From the NCBI GenBank assembly GCA_016719785.1, contig JADJYJ010000001.1, positions 372,001-436,000 on the forward strand: a DNA stretch of 64,000 bases, in the 5' to 3' direction. This stretch comes from Candidatus Amarolinea dominans (GTDB taxonomy: Bacteria > Chloroflexota > Anaerolineae > SSC4 > Amarolineaceae). The notes below the pieces were generated by a model. The model made no database searches. It was given only the letters and a program-made list of their open reading frames with translations, and was not told the origin of the DNA. Of the stretch, positions 1 through 9,111 are shown piece by piece (the stretch's first letter is position 1; each line of letters opens with the position of its first letter). Both the position numbers and the translations under genes were made by a program.

Positions 1-1542
1 GCCGCAAACCAGCCGTTCTCAGTGACCACCTTCAAACCGCCGATTGGCGCCTGGTTGAAGGGCGCACGGGTCAGCCTGGCAACGATCCGCTCGCCTGCCA
101 GGTCCTGCGCGGCGACCATGTCTGGCGACAGCCGTTCCAGCGCGGCCTTTTGGGCCGGCGTGGCGACGACATCGGCGCGTTCATAGACCGGGCTGCCGAA
201 TTGCGCGGTCAGGTTCCGGTAATGCTCGCCCGGATCGCGGCCTGTCACCGCGGTGATCTCGGCCGCCAACAGGTCGAGGATGATGCCATCCTTGTCGGTG
301 GTCCACACGGCGCCATCCTGACGCAGGAAGGACGCGCCCGCGCTCTCTTCGCCGCCGAAGCCAAAGGAGCCGTCCACCAGGCCATCCACGAACCACTTGA
401 AGCCCACGGGCACCTCACACAACCGTCGGCCCAGGGAGGCTGCCACGCGGTCAATCATAGAACTGGACACCAGCGTCTTGCCCACGGCCGCGTCCGCTCG
501 CCAGCCGGGCCGGTTCTGGAACAGATACCAGATGGCAACGGCCAGGTAGTGGTTTGGATTCATCAGCCCGACGCTGGGCGTGACAATGCCATGCCGGTCC
601 GCGTCCGTGTCGTTGCCGAAAGCGATGTCGAAACGGTCCTTCAGCCCGATCAGGCTCGCCATGGCATAGGGCGACGAGCAGTCCATGCGAATTTTGCCGT
701 CCTTGTCCACGGTCATGAAGGAGAAGGTAGGATCTATTCTTGGATTGACCACGGTCAGGTTCAAGCCGTAGGTCTCCGCAATCGGCTCCCAATAGGCCAC
801 ACTGGCGCCGCCCATAGGATCAGCCCCGATCCGAAGGCCAGACGCGACGATGGCCGGGAAGTTGATGACGTGGCGCAGGTCCGCCACGTAGGGGGTGATG
901 AAATCGTAGAGGTGCGTGGTCCCGGCTTTCAGGGCGCGAGCCAGCGGCATGCGCTTGACGGCGCGCGCTGTGTCCTGCAGGATCAGGATCATTCTGCAGA
1001 ATCTCATTGGCGCGGGTCTGTATCGCCTTCGTGACGGTGGTGTCGGCCGGGCCGCCGCTCGGTGGGTTATACTTGAAGCCGCCGTCGTCCGGGGGATTGT
1101 GCGAGGGTGTGATGACCACGCCGTCGGCCAGTCCGCTCGTCCGGCCGCGGTTGTGGGTGAGGATGGCATGGGAGATGACCGGCGTTGGGGTGTAGCCGCG
1201 GTCCGCATCAATCATGATCTCCTGCTCGTTGGCGGCAAACACCTCGATCGCGCTCATCAGCGCCGGCTCCGACAGGGCGTGCGAGTCCATGCCGATGAAG
1301 AGGGGGCCGGTGATGCCCTGCGCCCGGCGATACTCACAGATGGCCTGCGAGATCGCCAGGATGTGGCTTTCGTTGAAACTGCCCTTGAGGGACGAGCCGC
1401 GGTGCCCGGAGGTGCCGAAGGCCACGCGCTGCGCCGGGTTGGCCGGATCCGGCTCCCCGGTGTAGTAGGCCGAAATCAGGCGCGGCACATTGACAAGGGT
1501 CTCGGGGGGGGCCGGCTTGCCCGCCAGCAGGTGTAAGCTCAT
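1..1542 (-). CDS. pgm: Phosphoglucomutase (alpha-D-glucose-specific), partial and frameshifted
   Basis: Interconverts glucose 1-phosphate and glucose 6-phosphate in the cytosol. The protein aligns well by eye with the E. coli-type Pgm (about 546 aa): an early FGTSGHRG motif, the phosphoserine loop ITPSHNPP, and further on the metal loop GNDTDADRHG, the sugar loop GGEESAGASF and finally IGGLKVVTENGWFAA, where the window ends, so only about 30 C-terminal residues are missing. The ATG at 1542 is chosen because AGGAG lies just upstream. Around 976-990 the frame shifts by one base: the upstream frame reads ANEILQND and the downstream frame resumes with DTARAVKRMPLARAL. One extra C would explain it, so a sequencing or assembly error is more likely than a real pseudogene. 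It is the last gene of a tkt-pgi-pgm run. Confidence 0.9.
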
Positions 1543-1610
1543 AGCGAAGCTCCTTTCTCGCTTAGAAATAGAGTCAACAGGTTCATCCCTTCTCTCCGGG
1601 AATCGAATCT

Positions 1611-3299
1611 TCAACTTCCAACCCGAAACCGCTTGATCGCGTTGATCAAGCCATTGGTGGAAGCATCGTGGGTGCATACATCGCCCTCGGCCTGAAGCTC
1701 CGGCAAGATGGCCGTGGCGAGCTGCTTGCCCAACTCAACGCCCCACTGATCGAAGGAGTTGATATCCCAGATCGCGCCCTGCGTGAAGATCTTGTGCTCG
1801 TACAGCGCGATGAGTACACCGAGAACGGTCGGCGTCAGCTTCGGATAGAGCAAGGAGTTGGTCGGCCGGTTGCCGGTGAAGGTCTTGTGGATCGCCAGCC
1901 TGTCCAGCTCTGGCCCGGGCTGCCGGCCCGCGGCTATCAGCTCGGCGCGGGCCTCCGCCGTCGTTTTGCCCTTCATCAGCGCTTCGGTCTGGGCCAGGTA
2001 GTTCGAGAGCAGGATGGAATGATGATCGCCCCGCGGGTTGTGGCTTTGGGCCGCGGCCAGGAAGTCGCACGGGATGAGTTTGGCGCCCTGGTGGATCAAC
2101 TGGTAAAAGGCATGCTGACCGTTGGTGCCGGGCTGCCCCCAGATGATCGGGCCGGTCGTGTAGTCCACCCACTCGGCATTGCGGGTGACGCCCTTGCCGT
2201 TGCTCTCCATGTCGCCCTGCTGGAAGTAGGACGGAAAATGCACCAGGTATTGGTCGTAGGGCAGAATGGCGTGCGACTGGGCGTCGAAGAAGTTGTTGTA
2301 CCAGATGCCGAGCACGCCCAGGATCACAGGCAGGTTCTGGCCGAACGGGGCCGACCGGAAATGTTCGTCCACCGCGTGCGCGCCGGCCAGCAGCGCCTCG
2401 AAGTTGTCCATCCCCAGGTAGAGCGCAATCGAGAGGCCGATCGCCGACCACAGCGAGTAGCGGCCGCCCACCCAGTCCCAGAACTCGAACATGTTCTTCG
2501 GGTCAATGCCGAACTTCGTCACCGCGGCCGTGTTGGTGGACATGGCCGCGAAATGCCTGGCCACCGCGGCTTCGGCCTGGGCGGGTGCAAGACCTGCCCC
2601 TACGGCCGCGGCCAGGAACCAGGCCCGCGCGGTCCCCGCGTTGGTCATCGTTTCCTGGGTGGTGAAAGTCTTGGAAGCCACCAGGAACAGCACGGTCTCC
2701 GGGTTGACGAGTTTCAGGGTTTCGACCAGGTCGGTGCTGTCTACGTTGGAAACGAAATGGACGCGCAGAGGCGGGCCTGACGACCGCCCGCCGTAGGGCT
2801 TCAGCGCCTCACAGACCATCTTAGGCCCCAAATCCGAGCCGCCGATGCCGATGTTGACGATATCGGTGATGGCCTGGCCGCTGTAGCCGCGCCACGCGCC
2901 CGACCGCACCGCCTGGCTGAACTCGCGCATGTGCGCCAGCACCCGATTGACCGCAGGCATGACGTCCACGCCATCCACCAGGATCGGCCGGTTGGCGCGA
3001 TTGCGCAGGGCAATGTGAAGCACCGCGCGCTTTTCCGTGTTGTTGTATTTTTCACCGGAGAACATCGCTTCGATCTTCGCTTGCAGGCCGGCCTGGCGTG
3101 CGAGATCGAGCAACAGCGCCATCGTTTTTTCGGTGATGCGATTCTTGGAGTAATCGAGCAGGATGTCGCCCAGCCGCAGCGAGAAACGCTCGCAGCGCTG
3201 CGGATCCTGGGCAAAGAGGTCCCGCATGTGACGATCGGCCATCTCCCTTTGATGCGCAGCCAATGCCTGCCAGGCAGGCAATTCTTTGAGTACAGGCAT
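1611..3299 (-). CDS. pgi: Glucose-6-phosphate isomerase
   Basis: Converts glucose 6-phosphate to fructose 6-phosphate in glycolysis and gluconeogenesis. The 562-residue protein has the length and motifs of the large E. coli-type family: YSKNRITEKTM near the N-terminus, the substrate loop NIGIGGSDLGPKM, VSNVDSTDL, ASKTFTTQETMTNA, the catalytic-region stretch WVGGRYSLWSAIGL, and QHAFYQLIHQG near the C-terminal half. The ATG at 3299 is preceded by AAAGGTGG; a GTG three codons upstream is an alternative. It lies between tkt and pgm on the same strand, with short gaps that suggest cotranscription. Confidence 0.95.
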   Translation of the reverse strand: MPVLKELPAWQALAAHQREMADRHMRDLFAQDPQRCERFSLRLGDILLDYSKNRITEKTMALLLDLARQAGLQAKIEAMFSGEKYNNTEKRAVLHIALRNRANRPILVDGVDVMPAVNRVLAHMREFSQAVRSGAWRGYSGQAITDIVNIGIGGSDLGPKMVCEALKPYGGRSSGPPLRVHFVSNVDSTDLVETLKLVNPETVLFLVASKTFTTQETMTNAGTARAWFLAAAVGAGLAPAQAEAAVARHFAAMSTNTAAVTKFGIDPKNMFEFWDWVGGRYSLWSAIGLSIALYLGMDNFEALLAGAHAVDEHFRSAPFGQNLPVILGVLGIWYNNFFDAQSHAILPYDQYLVHFPSYFQQGDMESNGKGVTRNAEWVDYTTGPIIWGQPGTNGQHAFYQLIHQGAKLIPCDFLAAAQSHNPRGDHHSILLSNYLAQTEALMKGKTTAEARAELIAAGRQPGPELDRLAIHKTFTGNRPTNSLLYPKLTPTVLGVLIALYEHKIFTQGAIWDINSFDQWGVELGKQLATAILPELQAEGDVCTHDASTNGLINAIKRFRVGS

Positions 3300-3332
3300 A
3301 CTTGCCACCTTTACATCCTGAGCAGTTACGCT

Positions 3333-5336
3333 CTACAGCAGTCCTTCCGCGATCTTCACCACGTTTTCCACCGTGAAGCCGAATTTCTCGAAGACCGTGG
3401 CCGCGGGGGCCGAGGCGCCAAAGCGGTCAATGCCCAGCACACGGCCCTGTGAGCCAACCCAACGATGCCAGCCCATCGTCACACCGGCTTCCACCGCCAG
3501 CCGCGCCGTGATCTCCGGCGGCAGCACCGCGTTCTGATAGGCGGCGTCCTGCTCGCCGAACAGCTCCCAACTGGGGAACGAAACCAGGCGAACTGTGACG
3601 CCCTGTGCAGCCAGGCGCTGTCCGGCCTCGACGATCAGGCTCACCTCCGAACCGCTCGCCATCAGGATGATCTGTGGTTGGCCCTCTCCCAGGTCGGCCA
3701 GCACGTAAGCGCCCCTGCGCACACCCGCGGCCGGCGCGACGACGGACCGATCCAGCGTAGGCAGGTTCTGTCGGGTCAGCACCAGGGCCGTGGGGCGGTG
3801 GCGATTTTCGATGGCGATCTTCCAGGCCTCGCGCGCCTCGTTGGCGTCCGCGGGGCGCAGGGCCGTCAGGTTGGGGATGGCCCGCAGCGCGGCCATCTGC
3901 TCCACCGGCTGGTGGGTGGGGCCATCCTCGCCCACGCCGATGCTGTCATGGGTAAAAATGAAGATGGCGCCCAGGTGCGAAAGCGCAGCCATGCGCAGCG
4001 CGGGGCGCATGTAATCGGAGAAGACCATGAACGTCGCGCCGAAGGGAATGACGCCGCCGTGGTAGGCCATGCCATTGACCACCGCGCCCATGCCGTGCTC
4101 GCGCACGCCGAAATGCAGGTTGCGTCCTTCGCGGCAATCAGGGGCAAACGCAGGGCTGTTGTTCATCCAGGTGACGGTCGAGGGCGCCAGGTCGGCCGAG
4201 CCGCCCACCAGGTCAGGAAGGCGGTCGGCCAGGGCGTTGAGCACCTTGCCAGATGAGGCGCGCGAGGCGAGTCCTTTGGCATCGGGCGGGAAGACGGGCA
4301 GGGTGTCGGCCCAACCATCCGGCAGTTGGCCGGCCAGGCGGCGCTCGAGTTCAGCGGCCAGTTCGGGGAACGCGGCGCGGTAGGCTGCAAACTTCTGCTG
4401 CCACGCCTGTTCCAGCTCGGCGCCGCGTGCCGCGGCCTGGCGGAAGAAGGCCAGGGCCTCATCGGGTACGTAGAAGCGGGGTTCCTGGGGCCAGCCCAGG
4501 TTGTCCCTGGCCGCATTCAGTTCTTTGTCGCCTGGCGGCTCGCCATGCGCCTTGGCGGTGCCCTGGCGGGTGGGCAGCCCGTAGCCGATGATGTTGCGCA
4601 CCACGATGAGCGAGGGCCGCGGGTCCGCTTTGGCTGCCTGGATGGCCCGGTCAATGGTCTCCACATCCAGCCCGTCGGCCACAGCCTGGACATGCCAGCC
4701 GTAGGCCTCGAAGCGCTTGCCGCGGTCTTCGGTGAACGCGATCTCCGTGGAGCCTTCGATGGAAATGCGGTTGTCGTCGTAGAGGTAGATGAGCTTGCCC
4801 AGGCCCAGGTGACCGGCCAGCGACGCGGCCTCCGCGGCGACGCCTTCCATCAGATCGCCATCGGTGACGATGGCGTAGGTGTAATGATCAATGATTTCAT
4901 ATCCCGGCCGGTTATAGACCTTGGCCAGGTGCGCCTCGGCGATAGCCATGCCAACGCCGTTGCTCAGGCCCTGCCCCAGAGGGCCGGTGGTGGCATCCAC
5001 GCCGGGCGTCAGGCCGTACTCCGGGTGGCCGGGCGTCAGGCTGTCCCACTGGCGGAAGCGCTTCAATTCGTCCAGCGGCAGATCATAGCCGGTCAGGTAG
5101 ATCAGGCTGTACAGGAGCATGGAGCCATGCCCGCCGGACAGGATGAAGCGGTCGCGGTTGGCCCAGGCCGGGTTGGCCGGGTTGTGGCGCAGGTGGCGGG
5201 TCCAGACTGCGTAGGCCATGGGCGCCGCGCCCATGGGCAAGCCCGGATGTCCCGAATTGGCCTGCTGAATGCCGTCCGCAGAAAGGAAGCGAATGGTATT
5301 GATAGCTAATGCTTGAAGTTCTTTGGTTTCCTGCAT
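3333..5336 (-). CDS. tkt: Transketolase
   Basis: Thiamine-diphosphate enzyme transferring two-carbon units in the non-oxidative pentose phosphate pathway. The 667-residue length is typical. It has the N-terminal NSGHPGLPMGAAPMAY motif, the thiamine-diphosphate GDGDLMEG-type segment (here VTDGDLMEGVAAEA), the DDNRISIEG loop, the pyrimidine-binding domain with FGVREHGMGAVVNG, and THDSIGVGEDGPTHQPVEQ. The ATG at 5336 is supported by GTGAGG upstream and by alignment to the usual family start (MQETKELQALAINTIRFL). First gene of the tkt-pgi-pgm run; a strong hairpin lies about 115 bp upstream. Confidence 0.96.
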   Translation of the reverse strand: MQETKELQALAINTIRFLSADGIQQANSGHPGLPMGAAPMAYAVWTRHLRHNPANPAWANRDRFILSGGHGSMLLYSLIYLTGYDLPLDELKRFRQWDSLTPGHPEYGLTPGVDATTGPLGQGLSNGVGMAIAEAHLAKVYNRPGYEIIDHYTYAIVTDGDLMEGVAAEAASLAGHLGLGKLIYLYDDNRISIEGSTEIAFTEDRGKRFEAYGWHVQAVADGLDVETIDRAIQAAKADPRPSLIVVRNIIGYGLPTRQGTAKAHGEPPGDKELNAARDNLGWPQEPRFYVPDEALAFFRQAAARGAELEQAWQQKFAAYRAAFPELAAELERRLAGQLPDGWADTLPVFPPDAKGLASRASSGKVLNALADRLPDLVGGSADLAPSTVTWMNNSPAFAPDCREGRNLHFGVREHGMGAVVNGMAYHGGVIPFGATFMVFSDYMRPALRMAALSHLGAIFIFTHDSIGVGEDGPTHQPVEQMAALRAIPNLTALRPADANEAREAWKIAIENRHRPTALVLTRQNLPTLDRSVVAPAAGVRRGAYVLADLGEGQPQIILMASGSEVSLIVEAGQRLAAQGVTVRLVSFPSWELFGEQDAAYQNAVLPPEITARLAVEAGVTMGWHRWVGSQGRVLGIDRFGASAPAATVFEKFGFTVENVVKIAEGLL

Positions 5337-5449
5337 GACAATCCTCACGAATTTAGATATCGCTCCCATTATCGCACGGGGATGCCTGACAGTCAAAGCG
5401 CCTGCATTCACCTTTGTCATCGTCGGCAGGAAACAGGATCTTCAGAAAA

Positions 5450-5492
5450 CGCCCCTGCCCATCTCCGCCTTCGGCGCAGATGGGCAGGGGCG
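5450..5492. repeat. Perfect palindrome with GCCTTCGGC apex
   Basis: A 14-bp perfect stem (CGCCCCTGCCCATC and its complement) closes around an inner CGCC-TTC-GGCG hairpin. No T-run follows on either strand, so it is more like a dispersed palindromic repeat than a clean intrinsic terminator. Two other intergenic palindromes, at 25413-25431 and 25462-25500, share the GCCTYYGGC apex. Confidence 0.7.
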
Positions 5493-5529
5493 AGGAGTCT
5501 GCGTCAAAATTAACGGTGGACGAGATGGA

Positions 5530-6471
5530 TCACCCGGCGCAGGCCAGCGCCTCCAGCACGGGCAGGCCGAAGCCTTCGTAGAGCGATGGGAAGACGAACA
5601 CCTCGGCCAGGCTGTAGAGCGCCGGTTTGTCGGCTTCATCCACCCAGCCGGTGAAGATGACGCGGCCCGCGATCCCCAGCTCGGCGGCCAGGGGTCGCGG
5701 GTCGGGCGCAAACGCGCGGTCGTGCGCCGGCAAGCGCCCCGCAATCACCAGCATCACGTCGGCGGGCAGCGCGGGCAGCGCCTGGGCAAACGCGGCCAGC
5801 ACTGCGCCGACGTTCTTGCGCGTGTCGAAGCCGCCCATGTAGAGCACGAAGCGCAAGGGCAGCCCGTAGCGGGCGCGCACCGCAGCCAGCCGGGCCGAGT
5901 CGCTGATGCGCCGGAAGTCCGCGCCGGGCGCCAGGTAGGTCACGCGCACGCGCGCCGGCGGGATGTGCAAGTGTTCGATGATGTCCTGTCGCGAGGCTTG
6001 TGAATCGGTCAGCACCAGGCGGGCGCGGCGCGCACTGCGGCTGACCAGCCAGGTGTAGAGCCGCTGCCGCGGGCCGCCGCGGTAGGCCGGCAGCCGCAGT
6101 GGGATCAGATCATGGATGGTGACAACTAGCGGGCACGGCGTCCACAGCGGCGCGGCCCAGTAGGGCACGTGCGCCAGCGTCGCCTGCCATTGACGGCACG
6201 CGCGGGGAAAGCCGATCTGCTCGAACCAGAGCTTGGCTAAATTTTCGCCGCGCAACCAGGACGGCGGCGCGGCCACGATCACCTGCCAGCCGGGCGGCGC
6301 GGTCAGCGGCCGCGGCGCGGCCAATCCCCAGGCGGCAGCCGGCGCGACCTGGGGAAGCTGCTGCGCCAACTGCTGCACATACTGCCCGCTGCCGGTCGTT
6401 TCCTGGCCCCAAAACCAGGCATTGAGCAGCACGCGCGCCGGGCCGATTTGCCCGTCACCTGCGCTGCTCAT
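5530..6471 (-). CDS. GT4-family glycosyltransferase, C-terminally truncated
   Basis: Likely transfers a sugar from a nucleotide-sugar donor in envelope or exopolysaccharide synthesis. The 313 residues show a GT-B fold: an N-terminal TGSGQYVQQLAQ segment, a central VTIHDLIPL motif, the C-terminal-domain start VLYMGGFDTRKNV, FTGWVDEADKPALYSLAEVFVFPS and the donor-site E-x7-E motif YEGFGLPVLEAL. Translation stops four residues later, where family members usually continue for another 50-80 residues. No convincing continuation is visible in the other frames, so this looks like a real truncation. The ATG overlaps the stop of the YbaK-like gene (ATGA), implying translational coupling. Acceptor unknown; it may be inactive. 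Confidence 0.75.
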   Translation of the reverse strand: MSSAGDGQIGPARVLLNAWFWGQETTGSGQYVQQLAQQLPQVAPAAAWGLAAPRPLTAPPGWQVIVAAPPSWLRGENLAKLWFEQIGFPRACRQWQATLAHVPYWAAPLWTPCPLVVTIHDLIPLRLPAYRGGPRQRLYTWLVSRSARRARLVLTDSQASRQDIIEHLHIPPARVRVTYLAPGADFRRISDSARLAAVRARYGLPLRFVLYMGGFDTRKNVGAVLAAFAQALPALPADVMLVIAGRLPAHDRAFAPDPRPLAAELGIAGRVIFTGWVDEADKPALYSLAEVFVFPSLYEGFGLPVLEALACAG

Positions 6472-6977
6472 GGCGCGGCCGGCGCAAGGGCCGGGTCTGC
6501 GGCCAGGTCAATCCAGGTTGCGCCGGTCACGGCCTGCAGCTCAGCCGGCGTCAGGCACAGCATGGTGCGGTCGTCGCCGCCCCCGCCGTAAACCACATCC
6601 CAGCGCGCCACCGCGCGGTCGAGTAGAACCGGCACGCGGCTGATGTGGCCGAAGGGCGGCACCCCGCCGACCGGATAGCCCAGGACGCGCAGCACCGTGG
6701 CCGCTTCTGCCAGCTTGATCTGCTTCTTGCCCACGCCGAAGTGCGCGGCCAGCGCGCGGCGGTCCACCAGGTCATCCCCGCTGGCAATGACCAGCCACGC
6801 CGCGCCCTGCACCTCGAACAAGAGCGATTTGATGATCTGGCCGGCTGCGACGCCCAGCGCCGCGGCCGCGGCCGGGACGGTGGGTGTATCCACGGCCATG
6901 GGAATCAACTCAGCGGCCAGGCCCGCGTCCCGGATGAACGCGGCCAGGTCGAGCGGTGTAAGATACGGGTGAATCAT
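6468..6977 (-). CDS. YbaK/ProX-type aminoacyl-tRNA deacylase domain protein
   Basis: Single-domain member of the YbaK/EbsC/ProX family, whose characterised members hydrolyse mischarged aminoacyl-tRNA (for example Cys- or Ala-tRNAPro). The roughly 169-residue protein has the family's conserved lysine segment GQIIKSLLF (Lys about 50), FGVGKKQIKLA and the glycine-rich GYPVGGVPPFGH loop. The start at 6977 (MIHPYLTPLDL) fits the family N-terminus; an upstream in-frame start would add a low-quality extension. It overlaps the downstream glycosyltransferase by 4 bp. Substrate specificity cannot be read from sequence alone. Confidence 0.85.
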   Translation of the reverse strand: MIHPYLTPLDLAAFIRDAGLAAELIPMAVDTPTVPAAAAALGVAAGQIIKSLLFEVQGAAWLVIASGDDLVDRRALAAHFGVGKKQIKLAEAATVLRVLGYPVGGVPPFGHISRVPVLLDRAVARWDVVYGGGGDDRTMLCLTPAELQAVTGATWIDLAADPALAPAAP

Positions 6978-7035
6978 AGGACCAGATCCAAGACCTCCGA
7001 AGTATGCGTTTGCGGCCTGCACAGTCTGCAAGGTG

Positions 7036-7068
7036 AGACTTCCGAAGTTTGCGCGACTGCGGAAGTCT
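7036..7068. repeat. Dispersed 33-bp palindromic repeat, copy 1
   Basis: AGACTTCCG and CGGAAGTCT arms flank a 15-nt centre. A second element with the same arms and the same centre length lies at 53404-53436, where the centre is itself self-complementary. This copy sits between the cysE stop and the YbaK-like gene. Confidence 0.6.
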
Positions 7069-7076
7069 ATCAGACT

Positions 7077-7775
7077 TCAGATGTGCGCGCCACTTTCGAC
7101 CCAGGCATCGGCCATGCGGCGGTCGTCTTCCAGGCGCAGCGCCTGCGCCACGCCTTCCAGGGTCACGACACGGGCGGCCAGTTCGCGCAGCAGTTCCATG
7201 GTCGGGTCGGGCAGGCGGTTGTGCTGCAGGTCCTCGTGCGCGGGTTCGGGCAGGGGGTCGCCGTTACGCCCGCGCACGCGTCCGGGCACGCCGGAAACCA
7301 CGGAGCCGGGCGGCACATCCTTGACGACGACCGCGTTGGCGCCGACGCGGCTGTGCGCGCCGATGCGAATTGGCCCCAGGATTTGCGCGCCGGCGCCGAC
7401 CACCACGTGATCCTCCAGGGTGGGATGGCGTTTGATCTTCTCCCAGCTCACGCCGCCCAGGGTGACGTTGTGGTAGAGGGTGACATGGGCGCCGATCTCG
7501 GCCGTTTCGCCGATGACGGTGCCCATGCCGTGGTCAATGAAGAAGCCCGGGCCGATCTGCGCGCCCGGGTGAATCTCGATGCCGGTTACCGCGCGCGCCA
7601 CGTGGCTGACCCCGCGGGCCAGCAGCCGACGCTTGCGCTGCCAGAGCCAGTGCGCCACGCGATGCAGCCACACCGCATGGAGACCGGGGTAGAACAGCAC
7701 CACTTCGGTCACGCTGCGCGCGGCCGGGTCACGGGCAAAGATCACCTGAATGTCCTGACGAAGTGTTTCGAGCAT
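7077..7775 (-). CDS. cysE: Serine O-acetyltransferase
   Basis: Makes O-acetylserine from serine and acetyl-CoA, the substrate of cysteine synthase. The protein (about 232 aa) has an N-terminal helical part (LFYPGLHAVWLHRVAHWLW) and a left-handed beta-helix of hexapeptide repeats with the active-site run IEIHPGAQIGPGFFIDHG, the glycine-rich NVTLGG and the coil-capping VPPGSVVSGVPG. The ATG at 7775 is chosen because the AUG-AGG-AAA just before it supplies a GAGGAAA ribosome-binding site; an upstream ATG at 7790 is possible. It lies 87 bp downstream of cysK on the same strand, so the pair forms the O-acetylserine pathway operon under the leader at 8845-9140. Confidence 0.95.
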   Translation of the reverse strand: MLETLRQDIQVIFARDPAARSVTEVVLFYPGLHAVWLHRVAHWLWQRKRRLLARGVSHVARAVTGIEIHPGAQIGPGFFIDHGMGTVIGETAEIGAHVTLYHNVTLGGVSWEKIKRHPTLEDHVVVGAGAQILGPIRIGAHSRVGANAVVVKDVPPGSVVSGVPGRVRGRNGDPLPEPAHEDLQHNRLPDPTMELLRELAARVVTLEGVAQALRLEDDRRMADAWVESGAHI

Positions 7776-7802
7776 GTTCTTTTTCCTCATCCCCCCCCTA
7801 CC

Positions 7803-7839
7803 CCCCTTCTCCTCTCCGCGGTGCGGAGAGGAGAAGGGG
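7803..7839. repeat. 17-bp perfect hairpin between cysK and cysE
   Basis: CCCCTTCTCCTCTCCGC pairs perfectly with its complement around a GGT loop. It has no T-run and lies inside the cysK-cysE operon. It may be a dispersed palindrome, an mRNA processing or stability element, or an attenuator lowering cysE relative to cysK. Confidence 0.7.
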
Positions 7840-7862
7840 CCGGGGGTTGAGGAGAGGCCGCG

Positions 7863-8795
7863 TTACTGCAGGTCGGCATACAGCACCGAGCTGAGATAGC
7901 GCTCGCCGTAGGAGGCGACCACGGCCAGGATGCGCTTGCCGGCGTTTTCCGGGCGCTGCGCCAGGCTGACCGCGGCATGCACGGCCGCGCCCGAGCTGAT
8001 GCCGACGAGCAGTCCTTCTTCCTGCGGCAGGCGGCGGGCCATCGCAATCGCTTCGTCATTGGTCACGCGCACGATCTCATCAATCAGGTCGGTCTGCAGC
8101 ACACTGGGCACGAAGCCGGCGCCGATGCCCTGAATCTTGTGACTGCCGGCCTTGCCGCCGGAGAGGACCGGGGAGGCGTCTGGCTCGACCGCCACGATGC
8201 GCAGATGCGGCAAGCGCGGCTTGAGCGCCTGACCCACGCCGGTCAATGTGCCGCCGGTGCCGACGCCGGAGACGAAGATGTCCAACTGACCGTCGGTGTC
8301 GCGCCAGATCTCCTCGGCCGTGGTCAGCCGGTGAACCTCCGGGTTGGCGGGGTTGTCGAACTGCTGCAGCATCAGGTAGCGTGGGTTAGAATCCAGGATT
8401 TCCTGCGCCTTGCGGATCGCGCCGGGCATCCCCTCCGCGCCCGGGGTCAGGATCAGCTCCGCGCCAAACGCGCGCAACAGCTTGCGCCGTTCGATACTCA
8501 TCGTGTCCGGCATCACCAACAGGCACTTGTAGCCTTTGGCCGCGGCCACCAGCGCCAGGCCGATGCCGGTGTTGCCGCTGGTTGGCTCCACCAGGATGGT
8601 GTCCGGGCCGATCTTGCCGGCCTTTTCCGCCGCGGCGATCATGCTCTTGGCGATGCGGTCTTTGACGCTGGCGCCGGGGCTGAAGAACTCCAGCTTGACC
8701 AGCACTTCGGCCGCCGCGCCGCCCGTCACCCGGTGCAGGCGCAGCAGGGGGGTGTTCCCGATCAAATCGGTTACGTTGTTGGCAATGTTCGACAT
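7863..8795 (-). CDS. cysK: Cysteine synthase A (O-acetylserine sulfhydrylase)
   Basis: PLP enzyme forming cysteine from O-acetylserine and sulfide. The 310 residues carry the PLP lysine motif SPGASVKDRIA (Lys45), the substrate loop PTSGNTGIGLA, the GTGGTLTGVG phosphate-binding loop, and the GIGAGFVP and GISSGAAV motifs typical of CysK. The ATG at 8795 follows AGGAG at good spacing. First gene of cysK-cysE. Upstream there is no gene on this strand for more than 400 bp, yet an intrinsic terminator stands about 50 bp before the start, so expression should depend on read-through of that terminator. Confidence 0.97.
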   Translation of the reverse strand: MSNIANNVTDLIGNTPLLRLHRVTGGAAAEVLVKLEFFSPGASVKDRIAKSMIAAAEKAGKIGPDTILVEPTSGNTGIGLALVAAAKGYKCLLVMPDTMSIERRKLLRAFGAELILTPGAEGMPGAIRKAQEILDSNPRYLMLQQFDNPANPEVHRLTTAEEIWRDTDGQLDIFVSGVGTGGTLTGVGQALKPRLPHLRIVAVEPDASPVLSGGKAGSHKIQGIGAGFVPSVLQTDLIDEIVRVTNDEAIAMARRLPQEEGLLVGISSGAAVHAAVSLAQRPENAGKRILAVVASYGERYLSSVLYADLQ

Positions 8796-8844
8796 CGTTC
8801 GATCTCCTCTGGCTTGGAAGTTTCTGAAAAACAGGCTTGGAAAT

Positions 8845-8890
8845 AAAAAGGACTCATCCCGGCGCCAGGCCGTGCGGATGAGTCCTTTTT
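8845..8890 (-). terminator. Intrinsic terminator acting as cysK attenuator
   Basis: On the minus strand a 10-bp stem GGACTCATCC/GGATGAGTCC, extended by A5/T5, ends in a T-run and lies about 50 bp upstream of cysK. No minus-strand gene precedes it, so it can only terminate transcripts from cysK's own promoter. The segment GATGAGTC at 8984-8991 (inside the leader reading frame) is complementary to the 5' arm GACTCATC and, with one bulge, extends to about ten pairs. It could therefore act as an antiterminator. Confidence 0.8.
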
Positions 8891-8960
8891 CGTCGCCAGA
8901 CGGGTCGCCGCCCCAGAAGGGCGTCAGTCCGTCAAGCGACTGTCATATGATATGAAAATG

Positions 8961-9104
8961 TCAGCGCCGTCCTCGCGCCTCACGACTCATCGCTCGCACG
9001 CAATAATAGCGGGGTGCCCGGCCGAGACCGGTACACGCCCGCTTGCAACACGAGCAAGTGGAGAACCAAAACAGAAAATGCGGCTTGGACGTTCGCGTAA
9101 ACAT
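8961..9104 (-). CDS. Candidate leaderless cysteine-rich leader peptide (47 aa)
   Basis: A short reading frame begins with ATG exactly where the promoter at 9112-9140 predicts the transcription start, so its mRNA would be leaderless. Five of its 47 codons are Cys, four of them clustered (C17-S-C-C-K-R-A-C24) plus C35. Immediately after the Cys codons comes the segment (codons 38-41) able to pair with the 5' arm of the downstream terminator. A ribosome stalled at Cys codons would leave that segment free and antitermination would follow; a ribosome reaching the stop would cover it. This is an inferred role, with no homologue recognised. Confidence 0.6.
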   Translation of the reverse strand: MFTRTSKPHFLFWFSTCSCCKRACTGLGRAPRYYCVRAMSREARGRR

Positions 9105-9111
9105 GGGGCAA

